From the NCBI RefSeq assembly GCF_020523925.1, contig NZ_JAJAPW010000001.1:372001-436000 (forward strand): a stretch of DNA of 64,000 bases, written 5' to 3'. This document shows, in pieces, positions 1 through 9,111 of this stretch (positions are counted from its first letter, which is position 1; every line of letters starts with the position of its first letter). This DNA comes from Neotamlana laminarinivorans. GTDB taxonomy: Bacteria > Bacteroidota > Bacteroidia > Flavobacteriales > Flavobacteriaceae. A program made the translations under genes and the position numbers. The notes beneath the pieces were generated by a model that had not been told where the DNA came from, ran no database searches, and was given only the letters and a program-made list of their open reading frames with translations.

Positions 1-794
1 TAACCGTTTATACTTCTGGTGGTGTTGCTTTTGGGCCTTACGAAAAAAGTTTTCATGCCTTAATGGGAAAACCTGTTACGGTTATAGATACTTACTTAGC
101 TTCCGAAGGTTATATGGCTACACAAGTGCGTCCAGAAACCGATGCGATGCAATTAAATACAGAACAAGGTATTTACTTTGAGTTTGTACCGTTTAAACCA
201 GAATACATAAATCCAGACGGTTCTTTATCTCAAGATGCGCCAGTGGTTACTTTAAGTGATGTAGAATTAAATCAAGATTATGTTTTAATAATTAGTACTG
301 TTAGTGGTGCATGGCGCTATTTAATTGGCGATACAATTGAATTTACTGATGTTGAGCGTGCAGAAATTAAAATTACTGGTAGAACAAAATTCTTTTTAAA
401 TACTGTTGGGTCTCAACTCTCAGTTAATAAAATGGATGCAGCTATGAAAGGTTTAGAAGCGCATTTTAAAACAAAAATTACAGAGTACACTATATGTGCC
501 AAAAGGGGAGAAGATGACGAATTTTATCATTTTTGGTACATAGGAGCAGATAATGAAAATTTAAATGAAGATGAAGTGGCAGAAGCTTTAGATAATTTAC
601 TAAAAGAAGCTAATAAAAACTACAAAGTAGCCAGAAGTAAAGCATTGCATGGTGTTAAAGTAAAAATTATAAATCCTGAAATGTTTCATGAGTGGAATGC
701 CGAAAACAAGAAGAAAGGTGGCCAAGTAAAAATGGAACGCGTAATGGGTGAAGATAAATTTGAAACTTGGGAAAATTTTATCGAGAAAAATTAA
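1..794 (+). CDS. GH3 auxin-responsive-promoter family protein (C-terminal part, 5' truncated by window edge)
   Basis: The frame is open from base 3 with no start codon in the window, so about 263 C-terminal residues are visible. The GH3 family belongs to the acyl-adenylating (ANL) superfamily; plant members conjugate amino acids to acyl acids such as auxin and jasmonate. Family-like segments are YLASEGY near the start of the visible part, GIYFEFVPF, YLIGDTIEF and ITGRTKFFLNTVGSQLS, which fit the end of the adenylating core and the mobile C-terminal domain. Bacteroidetes carry GH3 homologues of about 500 residues whose substrate is not known. The 3' end overlaps the convergent FAD/NAD(P)-binding gene by 4 bp. 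The family call is firm; the substrate cannot be inferred. Confidence 0.85.
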   Translation, partial: TVYTSGGVAFGPYEKSFHALMGKPVTVIDTYLASEGYMATQVRPETDAMQLNTEQGIYFEFVPFKPEYINPDGSLSQDAPVVTLSDVELNQDYVLIISTVSGAWRYLIGDTIEFTDVERAEIKITGRTKFFLNTVGSQLSVNKMDAAMKGLEAHFKTKITEYTICAKRGEDDEFYHFWYIGADNENLNEDEVAEALDNLLKEANKNYKVARSKALHGVKVKIINPEMFHEWNAENKKKGGQVKMERVMGEDKFETWENFIEKN

Positions 795-2524
795 TTTGAG
801 ATTCGTTTTATAACACCAATTGCCCAATCGTTAATTCTATGGCCAAAACATTCTAAAATTGCATCTACGCCAACAACACTGCCTTTGGCAAGTCTCCCTA
901 AAACAGATAGATTAATTGGTTTAGATGTGTTTTTAGATATTACAGTACCATCTATATTTGTGTGAATTCCTAGTTTGGAGTGTATAGGTTGTATTAAATC
1001 GTTCCTTAATAAGTTTTTTATAGCTAAGGTGGTAACCTCGTTAATTTTTGGAGAGCTTAAAACACTATTTATTAAAACATTAATGGTTATAGAATCTGTT
1101 TGTTTTGTGAAAATAAGTTCATTTTTTTCTATTGATATTTTAGGATTATCACAGAATTGAAACGACACGATATTGCTTCTATGCAAAGCTAAAAGTTGTT
1201 GCATACTTTGTACAGGAGGCCCGTAGGAATATCGCTTTAATGTTTCATCTAATAAAATAACCGAAGCTATTACTTCTTCCGATATTTCGGCATGCGAAAA
1301 TGTTTTATACAAAATAGGTTGGCAATGTTTCCAAACTTGCCCAACACAATAATCTAAAGATATAGCTCGCTGGCTACAAGCCATTTCAACAAAATTTGAA
1401 ATAATTAATTCTGGTTTATTATCTGTGCTTTCAATCAATTCATGGTTATGTTTTTGATTATCTAACCAATGAATAATACACGTTTTAATACTGTCAATAT
1501 CATTAATTTCAGGAGCATATCGATTTTCTATTTTTAAATACACTTCAGTTGCAATATCTGCAATTGTTTGTTTTAAAAAATAGTTATCGTTTACAGATAA
1601 AGATTTATTTGCTGCGGCTTGCGTTTTGTTTTTAAAATAGTCTGCTTGTTTTTCATTTATTTCAAATAATTTATCAATAGTTTCATTTAGTGGTTTTGGT
1701 GCTATTATTAAGCCATCAAGTGAATATAAAACTATTTTTTTTGGTACTTTAGGCGACGTAGAAAAGTTACATTTTAAAGTATTGTTGTCTTCAATTTTAA
1801 AATAACCACCTCTTGCCACGGTTAAGGCTCTCATAGCATCTAACATTGCTAACCCCATCCCACGTATGGCTACATTATCAGTCTTTTTTATGTCATGAGA
1901 ATCTATAATATTTTTAATGGGATATGTTTCAGAAAAACATTTAAAAGTAGAAGAAGGTAATTGGGTTTCATACTCTAAAATATCAGCATCAATTTTAGTT
2001 GGTTGATGCCCTACAGTTAACAAAACTTCATCAAAATTAAAATAGTCTGTGTTTTGGGTGGTTACATTAAATTTGTCTTCATTTAAATTTATAGCTGTAA
2101 CACAAGAATTAATTACAGTAACAATTTCAGCATTTTTTAAGATGTTTATTAAAGTATTTGCACGTTCCCTTAAATATTTTCCAATGTGATTACGAGATGG
2201 GAACGTTTCAATGTTTGCAATGTTATTTTCGGTATTATTATTTTTATTCCATTCGTTATAATTAGGGAAGTTAGGAATTGTAATATTATTTATTTCAATT
2301 TTTGGTCGTCCATGTAACTCTTTCAAATGTTTATTAGAAATATTTGCTAAGTTTATATCAGGTTGTTGTGTATTCCAAACAAAGCTTGTTCCTAACTCTG
2401 TATTAACTTCAAAAATTGATATTTCAAATTTTTTTTTAAAGCCATGTTTACTCAAATTCAATAATAGTTGCTCTAAAGCATGTAATCCTCTTGGGCCAAA
2501 ACCTACAATTGCAATTTTTATCAT
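791..2524 (-). CDS. FAD/NAD(P)-binding protein (NAD_binding_9 / COG4529-like)
   Basis: A 577-residue protein opening with a dinucleotide-binding Rossmann motif, AIVGFGPRG (GxGxxG at residues 8-13), after a beta strand, as in the FAD/NAD(P)-binding domain of the NAD_binding_9 family. A second glycine-rich segment, AIRGMGLAMLDAMRAL, lies around residues 220-235, consistent with a two-dinucleotide-domain oxidoreductase of the COG4529 type. No signal peptide or membrane segment is visible, so it should be cytosolic. The physiological reaction is unknown for this family; members are often placed near amino-acid or sulfur metabolism genes. Transcribed convergently with the GH3 gene. The metallopeptidase gene upstream ends 10 bp before this start, so the two are probably co-transcribed. 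Confidence 0.75.
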   Translation of the reverse strand: MIKIAIVGFGPRGLHALEQLLLNLSKHGFKKKFEISIFEVNTELGTSFVWNTQQPDINLANISNKHLKELHGRPKIEINNITIPNFPNYNEWNKNNNTENNIANIETFPSRNHIGKYLRERANTLINILKNAEIVTVINSCVTAINLNEDKFNVTTQNTDYFNFDEVLLTVGHQPTKIDADILEYETQLPSSTFKCFSETYPIKNIIDSHDIKKTDNVAIRGMGLAMLDAMRALTVARGGYFKIEDNNTLKCNFSTSPKVPKKIVLYSLDGLIIAPKPLNETIDKLFEINEKQADYFKNKTQAAANKSLSVNDNYFLKQTIADIATEVYLKIENRYAPEINDIDSIKTCIIHWLDNQKHNHELIESTDNKPELIISNFVEMACSQRAISLDYCVGQVWKHCQPILYKTFSHAEISEEVIASVILLDETLKRYSYGPPVQSMQQLLALHRSNIVSFQFCDNPKISIEKNELIFTKQTDSITINVLINSVLSSPKINEVTTLAIKNLLRNDLIQPIHSKLGIHTNIDGTVISKNTSKPINLSVLGRLAKGSVVGVDAILECFGHRINDWAIGVIKRISN

Positions 2525-2534
2525 GAATAGTTGT

Positions 2535-3149
2535 TTAGTTAGTTTCTACAATTTCCATAATTTCTTCTGGAGACAAATAATATTTTTTTATCCTGTTTTT
2601 ATAAGCTGTTGTTATATCTGCATTATTTAAAATAAAGTTTTTGGTTTTAATAATGTATTTGGCCATTCCGTGTTTTACGGCATAAGTATCGGCAGCTCGT
2701 TCAGCTTCAACGATATGATTGTCTGAAAATAGATATTTAACACCAAAACCAATTAAATTTAAAGTACTTCGGTTTTGGTAATCTTTTATATGCCCGAGTT
2801 CATGCCCAATCCAACCTATTAAAATATCAGACGGAATGTTTTTGGTTAAAAATTTCTTATCAGATATTTTAAAGGTTTCACTAATTAAAATTACATACTC
2901 ACGATGTTCTTTTGTTTTAAAAAAACTACTTAGCCTAGGCTGTGCTTGCATTGTAGATTTTTTAATATTTTTTTTAAACTTAAATTCTATATGTGTATCT
3001 TCTAATTCGGGGTAATATTGCAATGCAGTTTCTACTTCTTCTTTTATACTTACAGGTATAATTTTATCTTTCAACATATGTTGTTTGTTTATCGCATACA
3101 CTAATGTAATTATAGTTAGTGCAACAATGGTTAAATATTTCATTTTCAT
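2535..3149 (-). CDS. small membrane-anchored HExxH metallopeptidase-like protein
   Basis: About 204 residues. I place the start at the ATG at 3149 (MKMKYLTIV). The frame stays open to an ATG at 3182, but that start lies inside the terminator hairpin at 3175-3200. An N-terminal hydrophobic segment (residues 3-17) is an anchor or signal. The zinc-peptidase motif HELGH is at about residues 116-120, and a downstream EAERAADTYAV segment could supply the third ligand and the conserved Asp in the manner of M48-like gluzincins. It is much shorter than HtpX or BepA and lacks their TPR or multi-TM parts. Probably in an operon with the downstream FAD/NAD(P)-binding gene (10-bp gap). The peptidase call is good; substrate unknown. 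Confidence 0.7.
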   Translation of the reverse strand: MKMKYLTIVALTIITLVYAINKQHMLKDKIIPVSIKEEVETALQYYPELEDTHIEFKFKKNIKKSTMQAQPRLSSFFKTKEHREYVILISETFKISDKKFLTKNIPSDILIGWIGHELGHIKDYQNRSTLNLIGFGVKYLFSDNHIVEAERAADTYAVKHGMAKYIIKTKNFILNNADITTAYKNRIKKYYLSPEEIMEIVETN

Positions 3150-3174
3150 ATATATTAAGATAAGAATAAAATAG

Positions 3175-3200
3175 AAAAGCACCCAATTTTGGGTGCTTTT
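3175..3200 (-). terminator. rho-independent terminator (bidirectional-looking)
   Basis: Perfect 10-bp inverted repeat AAAAGCACCC / GGGTGCTTTT with a 6-nt spacer (12 bp if the AA/TT is paired). It lies 21 bp downstream of the stop codon of the OMP barrel gene on the minus strand. The T-rich arm serves as the U-tract in either direction. It separates the barrel gene from the peptidase gene. Confidence 0.85.
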
Positions 3201-3221
3201 TAAGTTTTATTTAGCGTTTAT

Positions 3222-3725
3222 TTAAAATTGGTATCTCACGCCAAGTGCTATATCAAAATCTAAATCATTGTTGTCATAAAAATCATCACCAAAACCTATT
3301 TCTGGTCTAAAATCTAATGAAAGTAGTAACGGGAAATCAAAGGCATATTCAATACCAATGTTTCCAGCAGCAAAAATAAATGTTTCACCATCATCTTCAT
3401 CAAGGTCGTTAAAATAGCGAGCATCATAATCGTAAGCAGCTAAACCACCACCAACACCGGCATACCAGTTAAAATCACCTTCTATAGGCCAAACCCATTG
3501 GTATAAACCTGTAAGTTTAAAACCATCGTAATCTCTTGCGCTTCTCCATCCTAAATCTAATTCAAGTCTATTATTATCAGACAAAGCACGTTGGTACGAT
3601 ACTTCTGGGCCTAAACCATCACTTCCTCCAAGGCGTAAACCAATAGCGTTTTCAGCAATGTTTTGAGCATTTATTGTAGTGGTAAAACCTAAAATGGTTA
3701 ATGATAATAAAAATAATTTTTTCAT
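3222..3725 (-). CDS. outer-membrane beta-barrel protein, small
   Basis: 167 residues with a signal peptide (MKKLFLLSLTILGFTTTINAQ, cleavage near residue 21), so exported. The mature part alternates polar and aromatic residues (RLELDLGWRSAR, KLTGLYQWVWP, WYAGVGGGLAAYDYD) and ends in a C-terminal phenylalanine (VRYQF). These are signatures of an eight-strand outer-membrane barrel inserted by Bam. An acidic loop, NDLDEDDGE, lies between strands. No enzymatic motif. It sits between its own terminator (3175-3200) and a divergent FAD oxidase gene, so it is probably monocistronic. Function unknown; similar small barrels in Bacteroidetes are annotated only as porin-like proteins. Confidence 0.75.
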   Translation of the reverse strand: MKKLFLLSLTILGFTTTINAQNIAENAIGLRLGGSDGLGPEVSYQRALSDNNRLELDLGWRSARDYDGFKLTGLYQWVWPIEGDFNWYAGVGGGLAAYDYDARYFNDLDEDDGETFIFAAGNIGIEYAFDFPLLLSLDFRPEIGFGDDFYDNNDLDFDIALGVRYQF

Positions 3726-3862
3726 AAAGTTGTTTTTTTTGTTTAATGTAATTTACGAATTGTTAATCAAAATAGATGTTAAGTAAATTTTAAAATTTGG
3801 TTTTGCAATAATAACGCTAAAAATGTATTTATATTTATCCTCTAAGAAGTTTAAATTACAAC

Positions 3863-6775
3863 ATGTCTTTAAAACAATTAAAATCAAATTTATCCGGAGA
3901 ATTGTACTTCGATAATTTATTAAAAGCTATATATGCTACCGATGCTTCTGTATATAGAATTCTGCCAGAAGCTGTAGCTTACCCTAAAGATATTCAAGAT
4001 ATTAAATGGCTTATTGCATATGCTAAACAGAATAGAACATCTTTAATTCCGCGTACTGCAGGAACATCTTTAGCTGGACAATGTGTAGGTGATGGTATTG
4101 TTGTAGATGTATCTAAACACTTCACAAAAATTATAAATTTTAATGAAAAAGAAAAAACAATAACTGTACAACCAGGTGTGGTTAGAGATGCTTTAAATAA
4201 TTATTTGAAACCTTATGGTCTCTTTTTTGGCCCCAATACATCTACCTCAAATAGATGTATGATTGGTGGAATGGTTGGTAATAATTCCTCTGGAACAACA
4301 TCAATTCAATATGGTGTAACTCGCGATAAAGTTTTGGAAATGCATACTATTTTAAGCGATGGAAGTGAGGTGGTTTTTGGTGAGCTTTCTAAAAACGAAT
4401 TTCAAAAAAAGCTAGAATTAAAGACATTAGAAGGCGATATATACCGCACCATTTATTCAGAATTAAATAGCGATGTTGTACAAAAGCAAATTCAAGAAAA
4501 TTTTCCTAAACCAGAAATTCATAGAAGAAATACAGGTTATGCTATAGATGAGTTAATAAAATCTGAAGTGTTTAATACATCTTCACAAAAGTTTAATTTA
4601 TGTAAGCTGCTTTGTGGTAGCGAAGGTACATTAGCTTTTACCACGCAAATTACATTAAAACTAGATGTGTTGCCTCCAGAAAAAAGCATTATGGTAGCAG
4701 CACATTTTAATAGCATAGAAAACTGTTTAAACAGTGTTGCTATGACCATGAAGCATAATTTGTACACTTGTGAAATGATGGATAAAACCATTTTAGATTG
4801 TACAAAGCATAACAAAACCCAACAAGAAAACCGATATTTTATTGAAGGTGATCCTAAAGCCATTTTAATGTGTGAGCTGAGGTCTCATAGCTTAGACGAT
4901 GTAAATAAACAAGCCGAAAAATTAATTGCAGATATAGAGGAGACTGGTTTAAGTTATGCGTACCCAACACTTGTTGGGCCTAATATAAACAAAGCTAATA
5001 ATTTAAGAAGTGCAGGTTTAGGTTTGTTAGGGAATATTATTGGTGATAAAAAATCTGCGGCATGTATAGAGGATACGGCTGTATCTGTAGCAGATTTAGC
5101 TAGTTATATATCAGATTTTACAAAATTAATGGATGGCTACAATCAGGAAGCAATTTATTATGCCCATGCCGGAGCAGGAGAGCTACATTTACGACCAGTA
5201 TTAAATTTAAAAAAAGCAGAAGATGTAATGCTTTTTAAAAAAATAACTACAGATGTAGCCCATTTAGTGAAAAAATACAACGGTTCAATGAGTGGTGAAC
5301 ACGGCGATGGTATTGTAAGGTCGGGGTTTATTAAATTAATGATTGGTGAATCCAATTACAACATTTTAAAACATATTAAACAAGTTTTTGATGCCGATAA
5401 TATTTTTAATCCAGGTAAAATTATTGATGCTTTACCTATGGACAAAAATTTGCGTTACGTTGCAAATAGAGCAGAACCGGAAATTGAAACTTTTCTAGAT
5501 TTCTCTAAATCGCAAGGGATTTTACGAGAAACCGAAAAATGCAATGGTTCTGGCGATTGCCGTAAAGCACCAGAATTTGGTGGTGTTATGTGCCCAAGCT
5601 ATAGGGCAACGCGTAACGAAAAAGATACTACAAGAGCAAGAGCCAATGCCTTACGTGAGTTTTTAACCAATTCGAGTAAAGCTAATAGATTTGATAACCC
5701 AGAATTAAAAGACGTTTTTAATTTATGTTTAAGTTGTAAAGCTTGTGCTAGCGAATGCCCAAGTAGTGTAGATGTAGCTAGTTTAAAAGCGGAGTTTCAA
5801 TACCAATATCAAAAAGCAAATGGCGTTAGCTTGCACACAAAGTTGTTTGCATACAACAATAAGTTAAATACTTATGCGAGCATATTTCCAAGGGTTTCAA
5901 ATGCTATGTTTTCAAATAAATTCACATCATCAATTATAAAGAAGGCAAGTGGTGTGGAGGCAAAACGAAGTTTACCTTTAATTTCTAATATTACCTTAAA
6001 AAATTATTATAAAACATTTAATAAAAATTCTGAAGTAAAAAAATATATAAAAACGGTGTATTTGTTTAATGATGAATTTACAAATTTTTTAGACTCAGAA
6101 ATTGGTCAAGATGCACTACAACTATTATCTGCTTTAAACTATAAAGTTGAAATTTTAAATAATTTTGAATCGGGTAGAGCATTCATTTCAAAAGGTTTAT
6201 TAAAACAAGCTAAAAGTGTTGCCAACAAAAATATAGCCTTATTTAAAGATAAAATTACTACAGATACACCTTTAATAGGTATTGAGCCATCAGCAATATT
6301 TACTTTTAAAGATGAATATTTAAAATTAGCAGATTATTACGCTTCCGCGGAAGCGATTGCCCAAAACACGTTTTTAATTGAAGAATTTCTGCAGCAAGAA
6401 ATTCTATTAGGGCATATAAAAGCAGAACAGTTTACAAATGAAGCAAAAGTTGTAAAATTCCATGGACATTGCCATCAAAAAGCAATAGCCAATCAATTAT
6501 CTAGTTTTGCAGTATTAAATTTACCAACAAATTATAAAGTTACCATTATACCAAGTGGATGCTGTGGTATGGCTGGAAGTTTTGGTTACGAAAAAGAGCA
6601 TTACAACGTAAGTATGCAAATAGGCAGTCAAACTTTGTTTCCGGCAGTTAAAAATGCATCAGATGAGGTTATAATTTCAGCAAACGGTACAAGTTGTAGG
6701 CATCAAATAAAAGATGGAACAAAAAAAATAGCAAAGCATCCTGTAACTATTTTAAAGGAAGCCTTAATTATCTAA
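3863..6775 (+). CDS. FAD-binding and 4Fe-4S-binding oxidoreductase (D-lactate / D-2-hydroxyglutarate dehydrogenase type, YdiJ-like)
   Basis: A 970-residue fusion of a vanillyl-alcohol-oxidase-type FAD domain with an iron-sulfur and CCG-type C-terminal half, as in YdiJ (about 1,018 residues) and Dld-II-like enzymes. FAD-binding segments are RTAGTSLAGQ (residues 64-73) and MIGGMVGNNSSGT (about 133-145); GEHGDGIVRSGF (about 479) is the C-terminal substrate-domain signature. Cysteine clusters are CNGSGDCRK (about 560) and CLSCKACASECP (about 622-633). CCG-like motifs HGHCHQKA (about 869) and SGCCGMAGSFGYE (about 896) follow. It is expected to oxidise a D-2-hydroxy acid and pass electrons to the quinone pool; the exact substrate is inferred only. 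An unusual GC-rich palindrome lies in frame at 6340-6355. It overlaps the convergent phosphoesterase gene by 12 bp. Confidence 0.85.
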   Translation: MSLKQLKSNLSGELYFDNLLKAIYATDASVYRILPEAVAYPKDIQDIKWLIAYAKQNRTSLIPRTAGTSLAGQCVGDGIVVDVSKHFTKIINFNEKEKTITVQPGVVRDALNNYLKPYGLFFGPNTSTSNRCMIGGMVGNNSSGTTSIQYGVTRDKVLEMHTILSDGSEVVFGELSKNEFQKKLELKTLEGDIYRTIYSELNSDVVQKQIQENFPKPEIHRRNTGYAIDELIKSEVFNTSSQKFNLCKLLCGSEGTLAFTTQITLKLDVLPPEKSIMVAAHFNSIENCLNSVAMTMKHNLYTCEMMDKTILDCTKHNKTQQENRYFIEGDPKAILMCELRSHSLDDVNKQAEKLIADIEETGLSYAYPTLVGPNINKANNLRSAGLGLLGNIIGDKKSAACIEDTAVSVADLASYISDFTKLMDGYNQEAIYYAHAGAGELHLRPVLNLKKAEDVMLFKKITTDVAHLVKKYNGSMSGEHGDGIVRSGFIKLMIGESNYNILKHIKQVFDADNIFNPGKIIDALPMDKNLRYVANRAEPEIETFLDFSKSQGILRETEKCNGSGDCRKAPEFGGVMCPSYRATRNEKDTTRARANALREFLTNSSKANRFDNPELKDVFNLCLSCKACASECPSSVDVASLKAEFQYQYQKANGVSLHTKLFAYNNKLNTYASIFPRVSNAMFSNKFTSSIIKKASGVEAKRSLPLISNITLKNYYKTFNKNSEVKKYIKTVYLFNDEFTNFLDSEIGQDALQLLSALNYKVEILNNFESGRAFISKGLLKQAKSVANKNIALFKDKITTDTPLIGIEPSAIFTFKDEYLKLADYYASAEAIAQNTFLIEEFLQQEILLGHIKAEQFTNEAKVVKFHGHCHQKAIANQLSSFAVLNLPTNYKVTIIPSGCCGMAGSFGYEKEHYNVSMQIGSQTLFPAVKNASDEVIISANGTSCRHQIKDGTKKIAKHPVTILKEALII
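6340..6355. repeat. 16-bp perfect GC palindrome inside the FAD oxidase gene
   Basis: CGCTTCCGCGGAAGCG is a perfect palindrome of 75% GC in AT-rich coding DNA. It encodes the ASAEA stretch near residues 826-831 with codons (TCC, GCG) that neighbouring genes seldom use. A near-identical core (CGCTTTCGCGGAA) occurs in mutS2 at 17380-17392. Confidence 0.7.
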
Positions 6776-7648
6776 TTTTTTCTTCTTCTTTTTCTTTTTG
6801 TCTTTTTTCTTCTTTTTTTCTTGTTCAACAATGGTAATAGCTGCAATTAAATCTTGCATTTCCATATTATCCATTTCGTTTTCAACAACAAAAGGAGCTA
6901 ATTTATCTTTGTTAAAATTGTAAATTTTCCAACGTTTAAATTGGTATTCTAAAGCCGTAAAATTCTCTACCCAATCTCCAGAGTTTAGGTAAGTGGTTTG
7001 CCCGTTTTTATTTTCAATCAACTCAAGTTTAGGTTGATGTATGTGCCCGCAAATCACATAATCATAGCCATTTTCAATAGCAATTTCAGCAGTTACCTTT
7101 TCAAAATCGTTAATATATTTAATAGCGCCTTTTACACCATTTTTAACTTTTTTACTTAAAGAATAACGTTCTTTTCCTCGTTTTTCTAAATACCAATTTA
7201 CGCCGCGATTTAATAATGTAAGCAAATCGTAACCCCAACCACCTAGTTTAGCAAGCCATTTAGCATTTTGTATAGAAACATCAAAAACATCACCATGAAA
7301 AAACCACGCTTTCTTACCATCTAAATTTAAAACTAATTTATCCACAATAGAAATTTTGCCAATAGTGGTTCCGCTAAATTTACGTAGCATTTCGTCGTGG
7401 TTACCGGTTATATAAACAATGTCTACGCCTTCAGAAGCAAAATCCATTATCTTTTTTATAACCTTTAAATGCGATTTAGGGAAGTAACGTTTACTAAATT
7501 GCCAAATATCAATAATATCGCCATTTAAAATAAGTTTTTTAGGTTCAATACTATTAAGGTAGGTTAATAAATGTTTGGCATGACAGCCATATGTTCCTAA
7601 GTGAACATCAGATATTACGGCAATTTCTACTTTTCTTTTAATTTTCAA
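6764..7648 (-). CDS. UDP-2,3-diacylglucosamine diphosphatase-family metallophosphoesterase (LpxH-like)
   Basis: A 294-residue calcineurin-like phosphoesterase with the metal-ligand blocks in order: ISDVHLG (residues 12-18), NGDIIDIWQ (about 41-49), GNHDEML (about 81-87) and CGHIHQPKLE (about 199-208). The block spacing and the DIW context match the LpxH/UDP-2,3-diacylglucosamine hydrolase group that makes lipid X in lipid A synthesis, rather than nucleases or protein phosphatases. There is no signal peptide, so it should act at the cytosolic face of the inner membrane. The C-terminus is an odd run of lysines (about residues 277-291, broken by one Asp) outside the catalytic domain. It is transcribed convergently and overlaps the FAD oxidase end by 12 bp. 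LpxH versus a general phosphoesterase is the main uncertainty. Confidence 0.75.
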   Translation of the reverse strand: MKIKRKVEIAVISDVHLGTYGCHAKHLLTYLNSIEPKKLILNGDIIDIWQFSKRYFPKSHLKVIKKIMDFASEGVDIVYITGNHDEMLRKFSGTTIGKISIVDKLVLNLDGKKAWFFHGDVFDVSIQNAKWLAKLGGWGYDLLTLLNRGVNWYLEKRGKERYSLSKKVKNGVKGAIKYINDFEKVTAEIAIENGYDYVICGHIHQPKLELIENKNGQTTYLNSGDWVENFTALEYQFKRWKIYNFNKDKLAPFVVENEMDNMEMQDLIAAITIVEQEKKKKKDKKKKKKKKLDN

Positions 7649-7835
7649 GGGAGTGTACGGTCTTGGTTTTTACAAATAACACATTCTTATATTATTAAAC
7701 CATTACGTAATAATTATTTGTATATCAGTTTATTGTTAATTTAGTGTTACTTAATTGATTAAATTCGTGTATGTAAAGCCCAAATTTATTTCAGTATTTC
7801 TAAGAATAGAATTACCTTAGCAGCAAAATTGTATT

Positions 7836-8897
7836 ATGGCTGGAAATTCTTTCGGAAAACTTTTTAACCTAACAACTTACGGTGAATCTCATGGTGCTGC
7901 TCTTGGTGGTGTAATAGATGGTTGCCCATCTGGAATTGAATTAGATTTTGATTTTATACAAAACGAATTAAACCGTAGAAAACCAGGACAATCTGCAATT
8001 GTAACACAGCGTAAAGAACCCGATACAGTTAAATTTCATTCAGGTATTTTTGAAGGAAAAACAACCGGAACACCAATTGGTTTTGTTATAGAAAATACCA
8101 ACCAAAAATCACACGATTATTCCCATATAAAAGATAGCTACAGGCCAAGTCATGCTGATTATACATACGATAAAAAATATGGTTTTAGAGATTATCGTGG
8201 TGGTGGTCGTAGTTCTGCACGAGAAACAGCTTGTAGAGTAGTGGCAGGAGCCATAGCAAAACAACTATTAAAAAACATTGAAATAAAAGCTTATGTTTCT
8301 GGTGTCGGCCCTATTAAATTAAACAAACCACATACCGATATTAATTTAAATAACATAGAGTCTAACATTGTGCGTTGTCCAGACACAGAAATGGCAACAA
8401 AAATGGAGGCATTTATAAAAGAAGTACGCGGTAAAGGCGATACTGTTGGCGGTATAGTAACCTGTGTAATTAAAAATGTACCAGTTGGTTTAGGCGAACC
8501 GGTTTTCGATAAATTACACGCCGAGTTAGGTAAAGCCATGCTATCAATAAACGCCGTTAAAGGTTTCGAATACGGAAGTGGTTTTCATGGAAGCACTATG
8601 TTTGGTAGCGACCACAACGATGCATTTAATACAGATGGCACAACAAAAACAAACTTTTCAGGCGGAATACAAGGAGGTATAAGCAATGGTATGGATATTT
8701 ATTTTAATGTAGCATTTAAACCAGTTGCAACTTTAATTCAAGAATACGAAACCATAGATAAAGAAGGTAAAGTTGTACAAATGCACGGTAAAGGACGTCA
8801 CGATCCATGTGTAGTACCACGCGCCGTACCAATAGTTGAAGCTATGGCAGCCCTAGTTTTAGCAGATTTTTATTTAATTAATAAAATGCATAATTAG
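7836..8897 (+). CDS. aroC: chorismate synthase
   Basis: 353 residues, the usual length. The N-terminal signature [16 protein letters not shown] (residues 14-29) and the FMN-site segment [16 protein letters not shown] (about 119-134) are typical. It converts 5-enolpyruvylshikimate-3-phosphate to chorismate, the last step of the common aromatic pathway, using reduced FMN. Chorismate also feeds the menaquinone genes found at 38300-43805. It is transcribed alone: a 187-bp gap lies upstream and a terminator hairpin follows at 8944-8980. No other aromatic-pathway gene is adjacent. The start is the ATG at 7836 ([10 protein letters not shown]), which matches the family N-terminus. Confidence 0.97.
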   Translation: MAGNSFGKLFNLTTYGESHGAALGGVIDGCPSGIELDFDFIQNELNRRKPGQSAIVTQRKEPDTVKFHSGIFEGKTTGTPIGFVIENTNQKSHDYSHIKDSYRPSHADYTYDKKYGFRDYRGGGRSSARETACRVVAGAIAKQLLKNIEIKAYVSGVGPIKLNKPHTDINLNNIESNIVRCPDTEMATKMEAFIKEVRGKGDTVGGIVTCVIKNVPVGLGEPVFDKLHAELGKAMLSINAVKGFEYGSGFHGSTMFGSDHNDAFNTDGTTKTNFSGGIQGGISNGMDIYFNVAFKPVATLIQEYETIDKEGKVVQMHGKGRHDPCVVPRAVPIVEAMAALVLADFYLINKMHN

Positions 8898-8943
8898 TAG
8901 CTTTTTCCCGCTTTCAACTATATCTTTTTAAAACACCATATAC

Positions 8944-8980
8944 AAACAGGATAATTTTTATTAATTGTCCTGTTTTTGTT
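8944..8980 (+). terminator. rho-independent terminator after aroC
   Basis: 13-bp stem AAACAGGATAATT / AATTGTCCTGTTT (one G-U pair) with a short AT loop, followed by a T-rich run, 46 bp after the aroC stop codon. Confidence 0.85.
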
Positions 8981-9111
8981 TAAATAATAAAAGGTTACAA
9001 ATCAAAGTTTTAAAAAGGATGCCGTTTCAATCGGGGCTAAAATGTTTGCGAATTCTTCAACAAAAGCCTAAAAATACTTATCTTGTTTGCGAATAACTCA
9101 TAACTAACTAC

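Noticed and set aside
2535-3182. Longer form of the HExxH protein starting at 3182
   Set aside because: The extra codons fall in the terminator hairpin at 3175-3200; the ATG at 3149 gives a normal signal/anchor.
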